A DNA stretch of 64,000 nt. It comes from Temnothorax longispinosus. Lineage: Eukaryota > Arthropoda > Insecta > Hymenoptera > Formicidae. Location of the stretch: positions 25,719,073 through 25,783,072 of the forward strand of contig NC_092358.1 of assembly GCF_030848805.1 (NCBI RefSeq). Reading direction: 5' to 3'. The notes beneath the pieces were generated by a model that saw only the letters and a list, made by a program, of their open reading frames with translations, did not search any database and had not been told where the DNA came from. Below are positions 11,362 through 23,300 of the stretch, in pieces (positions within the stretch are counted from its first letter, which is position 1; each line of letters begins with the position of its first letter). Made by a program: the position numbers and the translations under genes.

Positions 11362-12600
11362 ATGCTTACCTTCCAACTTATTCACGCAATCGTCCTCCTG
11401 GCCGCGATCTTCCTGTAAGTATTAAAAACAACGTGTGATAACGAAGTATAAATAATGAATAAAGTTTTACGCAATTATTAAAATGTTACGGCAATTAACG
11501 TGATTCTGATAATGTTTCCAGGATCGACAAGTGCCACGCTCATCCCGCGATCGCACAACGGCACGAGGCAAGACCGATGTGTGAGAGCTGCGGCGACCAG
11601 TGCGATCAGTGCGAGTTCGGTGTCACAACGTCAACCCTCTGCGGTGTCTCGGAATGCCGAAAAGTGAGTAAGAACGCCCGATTAACGATTACACAATAAT
11701 ACGACACGTTGTCCCGCTACAGAAGATCGTCTTTAACCCTTAAATGCCCCCTGGGGTCCAGCGGACCCCAGACCCTTTACAATGATATATTTTCAAATAT
11801 TCTTGCCAAAAATGGAGCTCATGCTCCCATTGATGATAGTTGAGTGATTGACCTACCCGTTCGTACACTTAGCAGTACTCAGTTTATTTAATTTTTTATA
11901 CTATGTTGAAATTGAAATTTTAACAATATAAGCATTTTATTCTCTTTTCTAAGCCTTGAACAACATTGAAAAAAATTGTCATAACTAAAGATCAAAAAAG
12001 CAATGAGTAAGGAGACATTTTTCATGCTGGGGTCTTTTAGACCCCTCATGTCATTTACGAGATTCTTGAGAGGTGTGGCATTTAAGAGTTAAGTACCGTA
12101 CTAAAATTCAAGATTTGCTATAAAGTTGAATAAAATTTCGGTTTCACTTTTTATTTATAAAGTTTCGTATTCGAAGCTCAAGTCACAGTCAGACTTCGGG
12201 TTACGTTACAGTTTTTTATTTAACACAAAAATTTCATTTATTTTATACAAAATTTATTTGACGTTACGAAATTTAACATAAATTCGCGCAATTTTTATTT
12301 CTGTCTTTATCCTCGACGTTTCGTTGGTCCCGATTTGGGAGGTCGATGAGAATTCCACAAGTGCGCGACGCTTTCGCGGTTATTCTTATCGGCGCCGATT
12401 TACCGTAGGGCCCCGGGCAGATTTGCGGCGGGCCAAGCGAGTCCTGGGGCGTGTGCGGCGACGGACTGATCTGCAGTTGCAACCGATGCACCGGCTGCAG
12501 CGTCGACAACCTCACGTGCTTCGCGAACACCTGTCTGCCCCATCAGAGCCTGGAGACGCGGAGCTATCTCACGGATATCTTCGGCAGAATCGCCAAGTAA
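11362..12600 (+). CDS. Neuroparsin neurohormone precursor
   Basis: Three coding exons, 11362-11414, 11522-11663 and 12421-12600, join in phase to give 124 residues. The N-terminus MLTFQLIHAIVLLAAIFLI is a signal peptide, probably cleaved after CHA. The mature part has 14 cysteines; motifs MCESCGDQCDQCEFG, CGGPSESWGVCGDGLICSC and CTGCSVDNLTCF are typical of neuroparsins and the related mosquito ovary ecdysteroidogenic hormone. Such hormones are secreted by brain neurosecretory cells and affect ovary maturation, metabolism and fluid balance; in mosquitoes the receptor is a venus-flytrap receptor kinase. The ATG follows the acceptor at 11345 by 16 bases and is the first in the exon. The last intron carries a piggyBac-like MITE. 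A polyadenylation signal AATAAA lies at 12948-12953. Family assignment rests on the cysteine pattern and is firm; the distant 5' exon is inferred. Confidence 0.92.
11737..12088. mobile_element. piggyBac-like MITE
   Basis: The element is flanked by TTAA at 11733-11736 and 12089-12092, the piggyBac target duplication. The ends are CCCTTAAATGCC and its near complement GGCATTTAAGAG. Just inside each end is a small palindrome: GGGGTCCAGCGGACCCC on the left and GGGGTCTTTTAGACCCC on the right. It is 352 bp with no open frame of note, so it is non-autonomous. It sits wholly inside the last neuroparsin intron. Confidence 0.85.
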
Positions 12601-12947
12601 ACGGATATACCCAACCCGACCCCCGGATGGACGAAGAGGACGACGGATGGATGAGACGGCGATCGAATGTGAGAGGTGCGAATGTGAAATGGGAAAAGCG
12701 GAGAGAAACGCGGATATATATTAGTAATTTTCCGAATTATTTATTGCATTTCACGATGTAATCTCATTAGGTATCTGCCAATTGTGATAGACAACTTGTC
12801 GGAGCCCGTCTCTATCATCTCCCCCCGCCCCTCTCCCTCCCCCTTTCCCCCAGGAGACGACGGTGCCCCTTGTCCGTGTATAATGGCATTTCTGTGATTT
12901 TTTTAATTACTATGTTATCCCTGCCTTTGTACACGCACGTCTCATAT

Positions 12948-12953
12948 AATAAA
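12948..12953 (+). terminator. Neuroparsin polyadenylation signal
   Basis: AATAAA lies about 350 bp after the neuroparsin stop codon and is the first canonical hexamer downstream. The intervening 3' region is pyrimidine-rich around 12820-12850. Confidence 0.5.
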
Positions 12954-13410
12954 ACGCGCGCCCGTGTCCGCGCGCTCAGCGAGCGTGCGTCGCCGGCTAG
13001 ATTGATCTCGTGAGATGTTCGATGAATCATCGTGCATGGTTCTTGGCTGTGAAAGGTAGAGGTAGCGAGGGATGATCGACGGGGTCTACGATTGCGTTTC
13101 CCACGCCGGGAAACGCCGAAGAGCCGGGACTCTCCGGACTCTCTGCCGAGAGTCGAAAAGCGTCGCGGTGCAAAGCCGGATGGCAAAAAAATGACGCTGA
13201 GAACGAAGTGAGCGAGAAAGATACACAAAAGCCCTCCTCCCCTCCCATATCCCTTTCCCATCCCGTGAAACAGTTAATATGACTTTTGACATTCCGATTT
13301 GACATTTTAATTACATTATATATATATTCACGAAAGCTATATCGACACTTCGCATTTATCTTAATATTTATTTTTAATTAATGTCGACGCGTTCAGTTCT
13401 TTGAAGAGCG

Positions 13411-13438
13411 TCGCAGGGAGAGTGGGATCTCCCTGCGA
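13411..13438. repeat. Perfect short hairpin
   Basis: An 11-bp perfect inverted repeat, TCGCAGGGAGA and TCTCCCTGCGA, is separated by a 6-base loop GTGGGA. It is GC-rich in an AT-rich context, downstream of neuroparsin. It is too short for a microRNA precursor and its role is unknown. Confidence 0.6.
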
Positions 13439-13439
13439 G

Positions 13440-16000
13440 ACGACGGATCTCCCGATAAAGCGCGCTCGGCGCTTAGATAAATATTATCAGTATGTCAATA
13501 CCGTTGCCTCTCACTAACTGACTGTTACTAATATTTATTAATAAACGCAAAAAAAATAGCTAAATATAGTCAACTTTTTTATCGGCACTTCTCTCGCGCC
13601 GATTAGTCATCCGTAAAACGCCTCAGGAACGGCGAGCACCTTTTTAGCGCAGCTCTCGATTAATCCTGCGAAAACTGGACACGAATGTTTCGGCGAACGC
13701 CGCCCTATGTAACGGACAACAGAATAAAATTGGTTGCATTCATGTGCGCGTCATTGACGTTACCTTCCCTCATCCCGGATTAATTCGTTTATCCGCGCTC
13801 TTGAACGGGACCGGCCTGCTTCATACGCAACGCGCTGAAATGGTTTGTTTATGCCGACTATAAATGAAGATAACTCTCAGCTGTTTGCAAGTAAAAGCGT
13901 TCTTCCGCATCTTCTAGATTCGGTATCGCCTCTTCTTTTATTTTAAATATATACTTTTCATTGATATTTATCAACATCTTTGAAATTTCTTTTTTTTTTA
14001 AGGAAAACTTGATGTCAAATTACAAACATGATTTAATTAATTAATTAAAATCAAAGGTATTAAAGCATCTTATACCTATATTGAAGACATATGTCTTTCC
14101 TGTAATCAAGTGCTGCCATCCAGAAATACTGGTGAACTGCTTTACTCGTCGGATAACGCATCAGATTTACACACGCGTGCATACAGTAAATCTCATTTGC
14201 AAGCAGTTCAAAAATGACATATAAAAATACACTGAATAATAAGAAATGTACTTACAAAAAAGTAGTTTCCAATGTAGGACTTCTTTAATTACATCATTAT
14301 ATTAAATACCACCATTAAAAGTCATTGTTATAAAGATTAAAAATTTATTATTCACAAAATTGAAACGGAATCGTACAAGTATAACGACAAAATGTATATA
14401 TTATATGTACATCTTTTATGCGCTAGTCATTACACAAATATTATTTATCAACAGAATTGCACGGATATACGAAATTACGATACAGAAGTATCTTTGATAT
14501 TAATTTGCGATATTCGAATTTATATAATCGACGCTTTAATTATATTAAATACATAAAAAATTGATATGAAATAACAAGAAAGTATATCAAGAGATTTATA
14601 TAATTATTTAACTAACTTCTATTATATGTATATATTATATGTATATATCTCAACCGTTTTTCTTCTTCGATCTCATTACTTCTTTCTTCATTATCATTTA
14701 TTGCCATCGTTGTCGTACAAAAGCCATTATGGAAAAAAATCGAAATAAAAACAATGATAAATTGTCGTTCTGCTAAAATAACGTTCCACTAATTGTCATC
14801 GATTAATTCCCGAAATGGCTCTCGACGGGATTAACGAAGTTACAGTCCAAAGATACACGGAGTATCCCAAAAAGCGTACACGTGTCATACATCGCGAAAC
14901 AATGTAATTAATTTAAAATCGAAATCGTCGTTTCCTTCCGCGCCTCCGATCCAATCGCAGGGTTTCGTCCGAGTCACAAGGGAATCCGCAAAATGCTGAA
15001 AAACAAACGATACACGGTATGAGAACAAGTATATGAAGAAGGCCGAAAGAGACGTGTGCCAAAGAACTCGGTACTAAGATGAATTTAAGGGTCAAGGGCT
15101 TCGGGGCGCGAGCTCGACGTTATATTTAAACCGCTTATAAGCAACGAGATGTGTCGCGGACACATGTTGCAGCTGTTTACATTTTCCTTCTGCAGTTAAT
15201 GAGTGCCGATTAATATTTGCACGCAATCGTCGCGATCATTGCGAGCTATTACGTTTCAAAGACAGAGGAAAATAATGCTATTATATTTCATGAAAAATTC
15301 TCTCTATATTGTCGTACACTCAACGACGGAATAAAAGAAGATATTAGATAATGCCTATATTAAGGCATATGAGTATTCTGTGACTATTTCAAAGCACTCA
15401 GAAGCAAGATTAAGCTAAATCATTAAATCAAGTAAAGATAAAAAAATATGTTTTGCCCGTTTTTGCTAAGAAAATTTTCTTAAATTTGGGAAAAATAATT
15501 TTTTATTTTATTCAATTTATTCTGTTACTGTACAATACACATCCACATATATATGTATTATATAAAAATATATAGGATATATTATATAATATATCTATCT
15601 TTAAGCACAACATGTGTCTTCTAAGTTAAATTAAAAAATTTTTGTAAAAATTTGTTAATATATATTTAAAAACGATTAATTTTCGTAATTCTACCAACAG
15701 CATTATACAAGTTAGAGAAGATCATATTTCAGATTCGCAAGAAGAGAAATTTGCGTGTTTAATGGCCAAGTATAATTATGTTAGAGAGCATGAGAGAAAC
15801 GCGAATTGGGAATGTGGATCGAAATAATTATCACGTCTTCCATTACTCAAGCCCCGGAACTCAAGCGCACGGTCACATCGGTAACAGCCTTTAATTTACG
15901 TCAGCGCAATCACGGGACATAAACGAGGAGAACCTCTTGCGCACGTCAACGTCCCACGTCGCCTCTCTCACGTCAGGGAAGGTACCCGGGCAGGAACAGC
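13440..16000. other. Intergenic, no gene seen
   Basis: AT-rich sequence between the neuroparsin 3' end and the igloo-like gene. It contains runs of TATATA-like sequence near 14630 and 15550-15600. I found no exon pairs, RNA genes or clean terminal repeats. The part nearest 16000 may be the 3' untranslated region of the igloo-like gene. Confidence 0.5.
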
Positions 16001-16402
16001 CTACTGACCGTTCTGCTTCAGCAATTTTCGCGTCTTGAAGCCACGGAAGCCGGCCTGAATCCTCGTCGCCGCGGCCTGAACGACCTGCTGCCTCTTCCGC
16101 ACCAGGAAGCCGCGAATGCCCGCCTGGATCTTCGTCGCCGACTTCTCCTCGAGCGCCTCCCGAGTGCTCTGTCTCTTCAGCAAATGGTCCTTCGGCTTCG
16201 TATGCTCCTGCTTCTGCTGATTCCGCTGCTGGTCCTGCAGCTGCAGCTGATGATTCTGCTGCTGCTGCTGCTGCGGACGACGACGCTGCGTGGATTCCTT
16301 CAGCTGCTTGCGCACACGGTACCCGCGGAAATTGGCCTGGATCTTCGTCGCCGCCGTGTTGGCCTTCATCGCGTCGGCGTCCTCCTTCGGGGTCTGCGAC
16401 AT
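16001..16402 (-). CDS. igl: Igloo/neurogranin-like IQ protein
   Basis: A single open frame of 133 residues runs from ATG at 16402 to TAG at 16003-16001. It has three IQ calmodulin-binding motifs: ATKIQANFRGYRVRKQL (about residues 18-34), ATKIQAGIRGFLVRKRQQ (about 90-107) and ATRIQAGFRGFKTRKLL (about 112-128). A glutamine-rich linker with a six-Gln run lies between the first two. The first motif closely resembles the single IQ of vertebrate neurogranin and neuromodulin, and the layout fits Drosophila igloo, a neuronal protein that binds calmodulin in low calcium. An in-frame stop lies upstream. An acceptor-like CTCAG ten bases before the ATG suggests an untranslated first exon or an alternative longer isoform. 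Linkage to the larger IQ-bearing gene on the same strand upstream cannot be excluded. Confidence 0.7.
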   Translation of the reverse strand: MSQTPKEDADAMKANTAATKIQANFRGYRVRKQLKESTQRRRPQQQQQQNHQLQLQDQQRNQQKQEHTKPKDHLLKRQSTREALEEKSATKIQAGIRGFLVRKRQQVVQAAATRIQAGFRGFKTRKLLKQNGQ

Positions 16403-16519
16403 GAACGGAATTCTGAGTCGGTCACGCGAAGCTCCGTGTCTCGGTTGTTAAAGCCCGTCCGATCCGAGTCCTCCAAGTTGTTTCACAAGCGAAGGCCGAT
16501 TCCGCAGAAACTCGGCGTT

Positions 16520-17100
16520 TTCTCCCGAAATTCTTTACAAAGAGCGTTTCCGGAGAGAGGTTCGCGTACCCTCAGCTTATTTACAAAGCTCGATCCCAAA
16601 AGCGAAAACAATTTCAAGTTATTCTTGATTATTTGTAAAGATCGTTCCCGAGAGAACGGACCTATTCGAGAGTTTCTTCTGGCGATTTATCGGAATCGCA
16701 TTCCAAGGAAAGCCGAATAAAGAGAGAGAGATGAAGATTCCTGAATTATTTTTAAAAATTTATTTCAAGGCGGAAGCGAGGTGATCTTGTGGCTGGGGTA
16801 ATATAATCCCTCGATTATTTATGCTCTCGCCAACGGAAATGGGACGCACAACCACCTCAGGATACCTTCGATCATCTATAAATATCGATACCAGAGAGAA
16901 AGAGAAAGAGGCTTTTTCTTTTGTAAAGATTCTCTTCAGAAAGAAAACCCACAATTCTCCCGATTATTTCGCAGTGTCGATCGTGATCGAACATCCGCGG
17001 TGCGAATCGCAGGAAATAATTGTGAAAACGGACTCCAATGGATTCTGGATCTACGATGATCTATAAGTATTCGATCTATATCGATCCGAGAGAGTAGACG
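16520..17100. repeat. Degenerate tandem repeat, about 50 bp period
   Basis: A block similar to TTATTTGTAAAGATCGTTCC followed by GAGAGA-like sequence recurs near 16531, 16577, 16629 and 16686 (spacing about 46-57 bp). More decayed versions occur near 16917, and CTATAA(A/G)TAT..CGAT..GAGAGA-like blocks near 16875 and 17062. It lies just upstream of the igloo-like coding exon. Confidence 0.5.
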
Positions 17101-19412
17101 GAGCCTGACGATCTTCCCGATTCCCCGGATAGCGGGAATCTTATCTCACGGGGGATGATATACGAAGACGCGAACGATCGTTCCTCTTCGCAGAACACTT
17201 TCTCGCTCACTTCCGATCGCCGCGTCCGATTTCCTTATCGCGCGTCCTCCTGGCCAGAAGCGGAATGGGAAACTGACGGCGCGAATGGATGCGCGACAAA
17301 GAGGCGCGCGTCGACTCGACGAGCGTGGTTTATCCGCCTCGAACGAAGGATAGATCTATCACGCATGCGTTCTGCTGATGATAAACCCGCGTGCGAGAGA
17401 GGCCCGCGTTCGGTTCTCCGTGCCGTCGATCGCCTTCACGTCTTGTTTCACGCATCCGAGGATGGTTAATTTCGTACAAAGTTGGCAGAGGGTGAGTGCC
17501 GATCGTCCGATAGCTGACGGGACGGCCTTCGCTTTTAAATAAAGCTAAAAACGCGAGTGTACTGGATTTTATTCTCCTTACGAGAAAACTGAACCAGAAA
17601 AATGTGCGGCTGGAGAGCAATTCGACCTGCCATTAAACCGTGCATAAAAATTTTTTTTTTTTTTTTTTTTTTCTAATAGGTATTTATCCCATTTTGAAAA
17701 ATTCTACCTTACCTTTTGTGTGTATTATTTTATATATTAATATCTTATATGTATATTATATTTTCAATTTGATAGTGAGATAAAAAAATGCGGGATTTTT
17801 TGAAAAGCCTCCACGTTACGTGCATTTGCAATTTTTAAGCATCAAATACCTGGATACTTCTTCACTTTTAAGGCACAATTTTCATTCTTATACTCTTGTT
17901 TTTCTGCGACACGCTCGTTCATTGAGAAATATAATGTAAACGATTTAATTTAGGGAACTTGATATGATACACTTGTTTGAGCACCGTTCAGACATTCATT
18001 CTTCCACTTGCGGCTTGATTGATCGCGTCGTGTCATGGGGAGAACGCGCTGTATTGGGGAGCTCGCAAAGTGTTCGTAATACATCGCCCGGGACACAGCA
18101 TTAATTTCGGTCTCGTGAGCGCGGTCTCGATATGCGCGTCACAGTAAATTCGTCGTCCTGAGGCCAATATACGCTGATTGATGATTGATGCACGCGAGAG
18201 TGTCGACGAAAGTCCGCGTGCGTGCGCGCGTGCGGCCAAGAACATTCCAATTTGTTTGCGTCCGCCGTTTGATCTCGGGCGCGTATTCGCGCATAACTCT
18301 TCACCGATGCTCGTCATCACGAAAATATACTCGCTCGAACGATACGCCCGCCGTCGTCCAATCGACCGGCTCGGTTACATCGATAACGATCCCGCGTTCA
18401 TAGATCTCCGCGCGTACCCGCGACGCGTTTTGTTACGCGGGTTCTCCATCACGTATCTCGCGTTCAACAAAATGTTCTCGTAAATTGTATCGTCGGTATT
18501 TGTAGTCGTTTGTTAATTAATATTATTATTACTCGTTAGATTAGTTTAAATTATATTGTAATGTTGAGATTTCACGATTTAAAATTGCACGGTAATCTTA
18601 CACGTTCTCCAAGTTAGAGAAATGGATATGTGCATGATGTTACTTATCGTTACAGTTGAAGTCGAGGGATTGAATGTCGTTAGTCAACATAAAATTTTCA
18701 GACAAAAATGATATTTGCAAGTTCTGAAACTGCAATTTTTCCAAAAGTATGGAGTAAAGATCACTCTTTTCTCACTCGATGTAATATTAATAGCCAGGAG
18801 AAACGTTTGCAAATTCTAATATAGTATAGACATTAAAGTGACGTACATATTCGCTATTAATAAATTGAAGGCGCTCTCTAGAAAAGAGAATCAATTTCGT
18901 CATTTTCGATTTTTATTAAGGACGCTTTCGTGGTTGTGAAAATCGACGAAAGATCGAGTTGTTTATTCTAGAACACGTACAGAGATCCTTAAATATGAAT
19001 AAGAAAAAAGATGTTATACGATCCAGATATCTTCTCGACATTTTTCTCGGAATGAAGTTATTTATCTGCATGGCCCGCAGCTGCACTCGCGCGTTCGCTG
19101 ACTTCGCTTACCTCTTAAAAATATCAGACGTATGTGACAAAGCTGCGGCAGCGGATCGCTCACGACTATCGGTGATCGATTTTGAATGATGTACAATGTA
19201 TTTGGTCGACGATGGTCACCACGAGGGATAGAAAGGAAGAAAACGGCTGCCGCGATAGATCGCGATGATGCCTGCGCGCGAGTGGCGGCAACGACGACAA
19301 CGACGACGGCGTCGTCGTCGCGACGCCCGGTGACGTCACCGCGACGTCGTGCCCTTACCTTGGATCCCCGCTCACTGGACGGTCGCGACGGCCACGATAC
19401 TGATCGCCATCC

Positions 19413-19449
<37 letters not shown>

Positions 19450-20342
19450 GATCGCGGCAGGCACTAAAAATATGTACCAAGGTCCGTATCCGAGCCGCTT
19501 GCATTCCGCGTGATCCAAATGCAAAACATTGTCGGTCCAATTCCGAAGCGTTTTGATCATTACGGACGCAATTAGCGACCAACTACGTTCGAGGAATACA
19601 AAAACTTCACTGTGACGAAAATTTCTCAGTATCGCGCTTCCATTTTCGCGCGATTTTCTCGGAACTACGATTGGATGGCAAAGATGCAAAATGTTAGAAA
19701 ATACGTAAAGCGAGAGATTTTCATCTCAATTCAAGATTTTTGCAAGTCGTGCAGTTAATTCATGAGCCGTAATTGTGCAACAGAAACGTCGGGAATATCT
19801 TATCACCGAGAATATGCTTAATTCGCAACTTTACAGCTATATATTTATATACTGTTTACTAATTGATTTCAATATTTTTATGTGATAAATATTCTAAAGT
19901 AAAAGCGAATTGAGTTATCTTATATATGCAATTTATTGTTGCTTTTTGCATATACAAAGATATATTATATAATATATTTTCAATCTATTTAAAAAGCGGG
20001 GAAAGACCGTTCACTTGTGTAACAAAATTGCGAATCTAGAACTCGCGTTGCATTTTCTTCGTATTTAAATTAATAACTAAACGCTATGTGTGTCATGATC
20101 TCGTGTCTACTAATAGTATTCCTGAGAGATACCCTTCTCGTACCGTCTACCTGTATCTATATAAACGAGTCAAAAATCAGGCACTCCAGATCCTACAAGA
20201 GTAATATAAAACACAAGTGTGCCTCTTATAAAAATATCCTGTGCAATGAAATTCTAATCGGAGAAGCCAATTGATCGATCAATACAATTAGCGACTCCTG
20301 CCCTGCTTCGTATCAGCCCACGCGTCTCTACGAATGTATGAT
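17101..20342. other. Intergenic or long 5' region, no gene assigned
   Basis: Mixed sequence with CpG-rich islands at about 17150-17480, 18000-18440 and 19190-19400, a poly-T run (about 17648-17672) and a CT microsatellite (19416-19448). The islands could be promoter or untranslated exons of the igloo-like gene. Open frames in them lack codon structure, good starts or splice partners. Confidence 0.4.
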
Positions 20343-23300
20343 TCACGTCTTATCGTCCTTCTCTTCTTCCATGCGTTCGCGAGATATCTCGTTAGACTTT
20401 TTATTCGCATCATCCTCGCTACGCAAATCGCTCACTCCGACGCTCTCGGAGTTGCGAGCGGATTCTTGTCCTTCAGCTCCTTGTTCCCGGTCGCCCGTTG
20501 CACTCGTGGCCCTCGGCGACATCCCTAAATCATTCTTCGCGTCTTCGAGGGCACATTCTTCGGACGGCATCGAGCTATTTGTATCCAGCGAGGTCTTCGG
20601 CGCGGTCGACGATTTCGCCGAGTCCGACGGGACGGGGTCGTCTAAGCTGGTTAGTTCCTCGATCACGACGCCCTGTGAATCGCCTGGAAGGGCCAAGGGC
20701 TCCCTGAGACTGCCCTCGCCAGAGGTCGTCGAAGGACGAGCTTCGTCGGTACTCTTCTTCGTACTCTTCACCGTGTCATCGTCCAGAGGCAAGGAATCCA
20801 TATTGGAGCCCAAATCCTCGACGCTGGTTATGAAGTTCAGATATTGATTCTCGTCGTCTCTCGGATAGCCCAGCATCTGCAGGAAGTCCATGGGCTTCGC
20901 TCCTCCGACACTTGCATTAAAATCAGAATGGGAGTTTTGGCTGACTGAGAAGTGGCAATTGCGGGATGCGTCCGTCAGCAAGTGCATTACGATCGGAAAA
21001 GTGGGATCGACGAAGGCGTTGCCTTTGTGGAAACTCGTCCCGTGTTCGCTGTCGCGACTGTGAGAAGTGGCGAAAGATGTTTACGCAAATATGATTTTAA
21101 TTTAAGATGCCAGACAACGAATAATATTTGAAGCATAATAGACGGCATTCTTCATACGAGTTATTACTTACGCAGGATCACCCCCGTTGGCGCTAGATTT
21201 CGTAGTATCAGGTGGATTAGCTTCTTCTATGTCAATCTCTTCGTCCGAAGAATCATTCGAGATGACTGAATTAATCTTACTATTCGTCAGATCGAAAGGA
21301 AACAACGGCACAGAATCGTGAAACTCGCCGGTATGTTGAAGCCGACCCGTCGCGAAGGCATTCTCCAACGAAAGTGTCGTATTCCGCAAAGCTTCCTCTC
21401 GTCGAAGACGTCTGGCTTCTCGTAGACTCAAAGTATCTTGCGGTACCGCTAGACGACCGCTCTAAAGATTAATAATTAAAATTCAATTATATTATGATTT
21501 ATATTGAAAAAAGGAAAAGCATGTTAATCAATTAATCAGTTATTTAATCACTATTTAAAAAAAACACTTTTGCTTATTAAAGGAGAATGATAAATAATTA
21601 GCATAAGTAAATTTTATTTTGAGACATAAAGTTTTTAAGAAGACATAATAGAAACAACGTTCGCAAGACCGTGGACGTCAATTCTGATTTAAGAAACAAT
21701 TATTTTAAGGGACGAAAACTCGGGTCTATCTGCCAAGCCGGTTACTGCCAAACCGCCTGTTGCAATCACGAAAGCGCTGACGTTTAGCAGTGACCCGCCG
21801 CTTCCTCCTTTACGTAATAAACTTCCGACGGGCGTGGCGTGCGAAATATTGCGTCCAGCTGTTCGGTTCAGTAAAACAGAGGAAAACCGACGGACTCAAT
21901 TCCGAGATCGGTTTCAATGCATTGAATGGCCTAGAGGCCCTCTAGAATGGCCATGTGCAAAATTATCGTATTCCATTTAGAATGCGATAATGGCATAAGA
22001 GATTTTATTAGATTTTATATACTTATATCACACAATTTATATTAATGTTTTTATGCAACACGTTAATCTTCTATATAGCTATATAACCGCTATATTTTAT
22101 TATTTTTAAATTTGAATTTGAATTATTATTATTTTATCCTTGATAATATCAATAATTATTTTTTGAACAATCAAGGCTAATTTATTAAAATTGATCAAGA
22201 TTATTATAATTATATTTACCGTAACTGTCTTCTGCGTCGATGGAACATTATTCGAAACCAATTCTGATCTCAAACTTCTTCGCTCGCGGCGACGCGTTAA
22301 AAATCCCCGGATACCTTCAAAAAATTATCTTTATTACTTATCTATCAAATTACGTCATAAATCTCTAAAAATAATATTACTCTACTTTCTAATCTCGATG
22401 AAATTAATGACATTACGATGTTATTTATATCCGCGACCTCTTAATTGAACTTTCTTGTTGCTTTCTGATTTTATTATATTAAATGTAGTATGAGTTTATT
22501 ATTATATTTAAGTGCCGTAAAAGAGATAAGAAAGTTGATAGAGAGTTATCTATACTGCTAACGCGACATAATTCAAGAATTGACGTAATTTTATCAAAAC
22601 GCTGCGCTTTACTCACAAGCTTGAATTTTTACGACCGCAGAGTGGAAATCGTCTTTCTTCCGTATAAGCGATTCGTCCGCGACGATTTCTGGCACATCGG
22701 CAACAATCTCCATCCTCTCGTCTGTACTCGTATTGGAATCGGAAGCTTCGATTACCGTTTCCACGGTCGACGATTTCGTCTCTGTGGTCCAATATCCGAA
22801 ACGAGAACGGCCTTCCACCGATTGCTCCGATATTGCGCTTGTAATTGGCCCGTGAACACTCTTTAATCTCTCTATCTTCCCTGAAAGATCTTTAGTTTTC
22901 TCTTTCTTCTCATTTTCTGCATCTTTTCCTGTCCGTTCGTCAATAATGGATTCATCACGCGTATTTGGTTCAGTCTCCTCGTGTCCGTTGTCGTGTTTCA
23001 TCGACTCGTTCAGCGAGTCTTTCCTGGACTCTGTTACTTCTAGAGGCACTGCTGTCACACCTACGATTTCTTCCTCCATTTTTTCCTTTACATTTTCTTC
23101 ATCACTTTTACTTTCAATTTTTAATTTTTTTTGCTCGATTTCTTCTTGAACGTGCAGTTTTTCTTGCTCGATTTTTTCTTGAACGTGCAGTTTTTCCTGC
23201 TCGATTTCTTCTTGAACGTGCAATTTTTCTTGCTTGCATTCCTCGTGCGTTTCTAGTTTCTTTTGCTCGCATTCCTCGTGTACTTCTAATTTTTCTTGCT

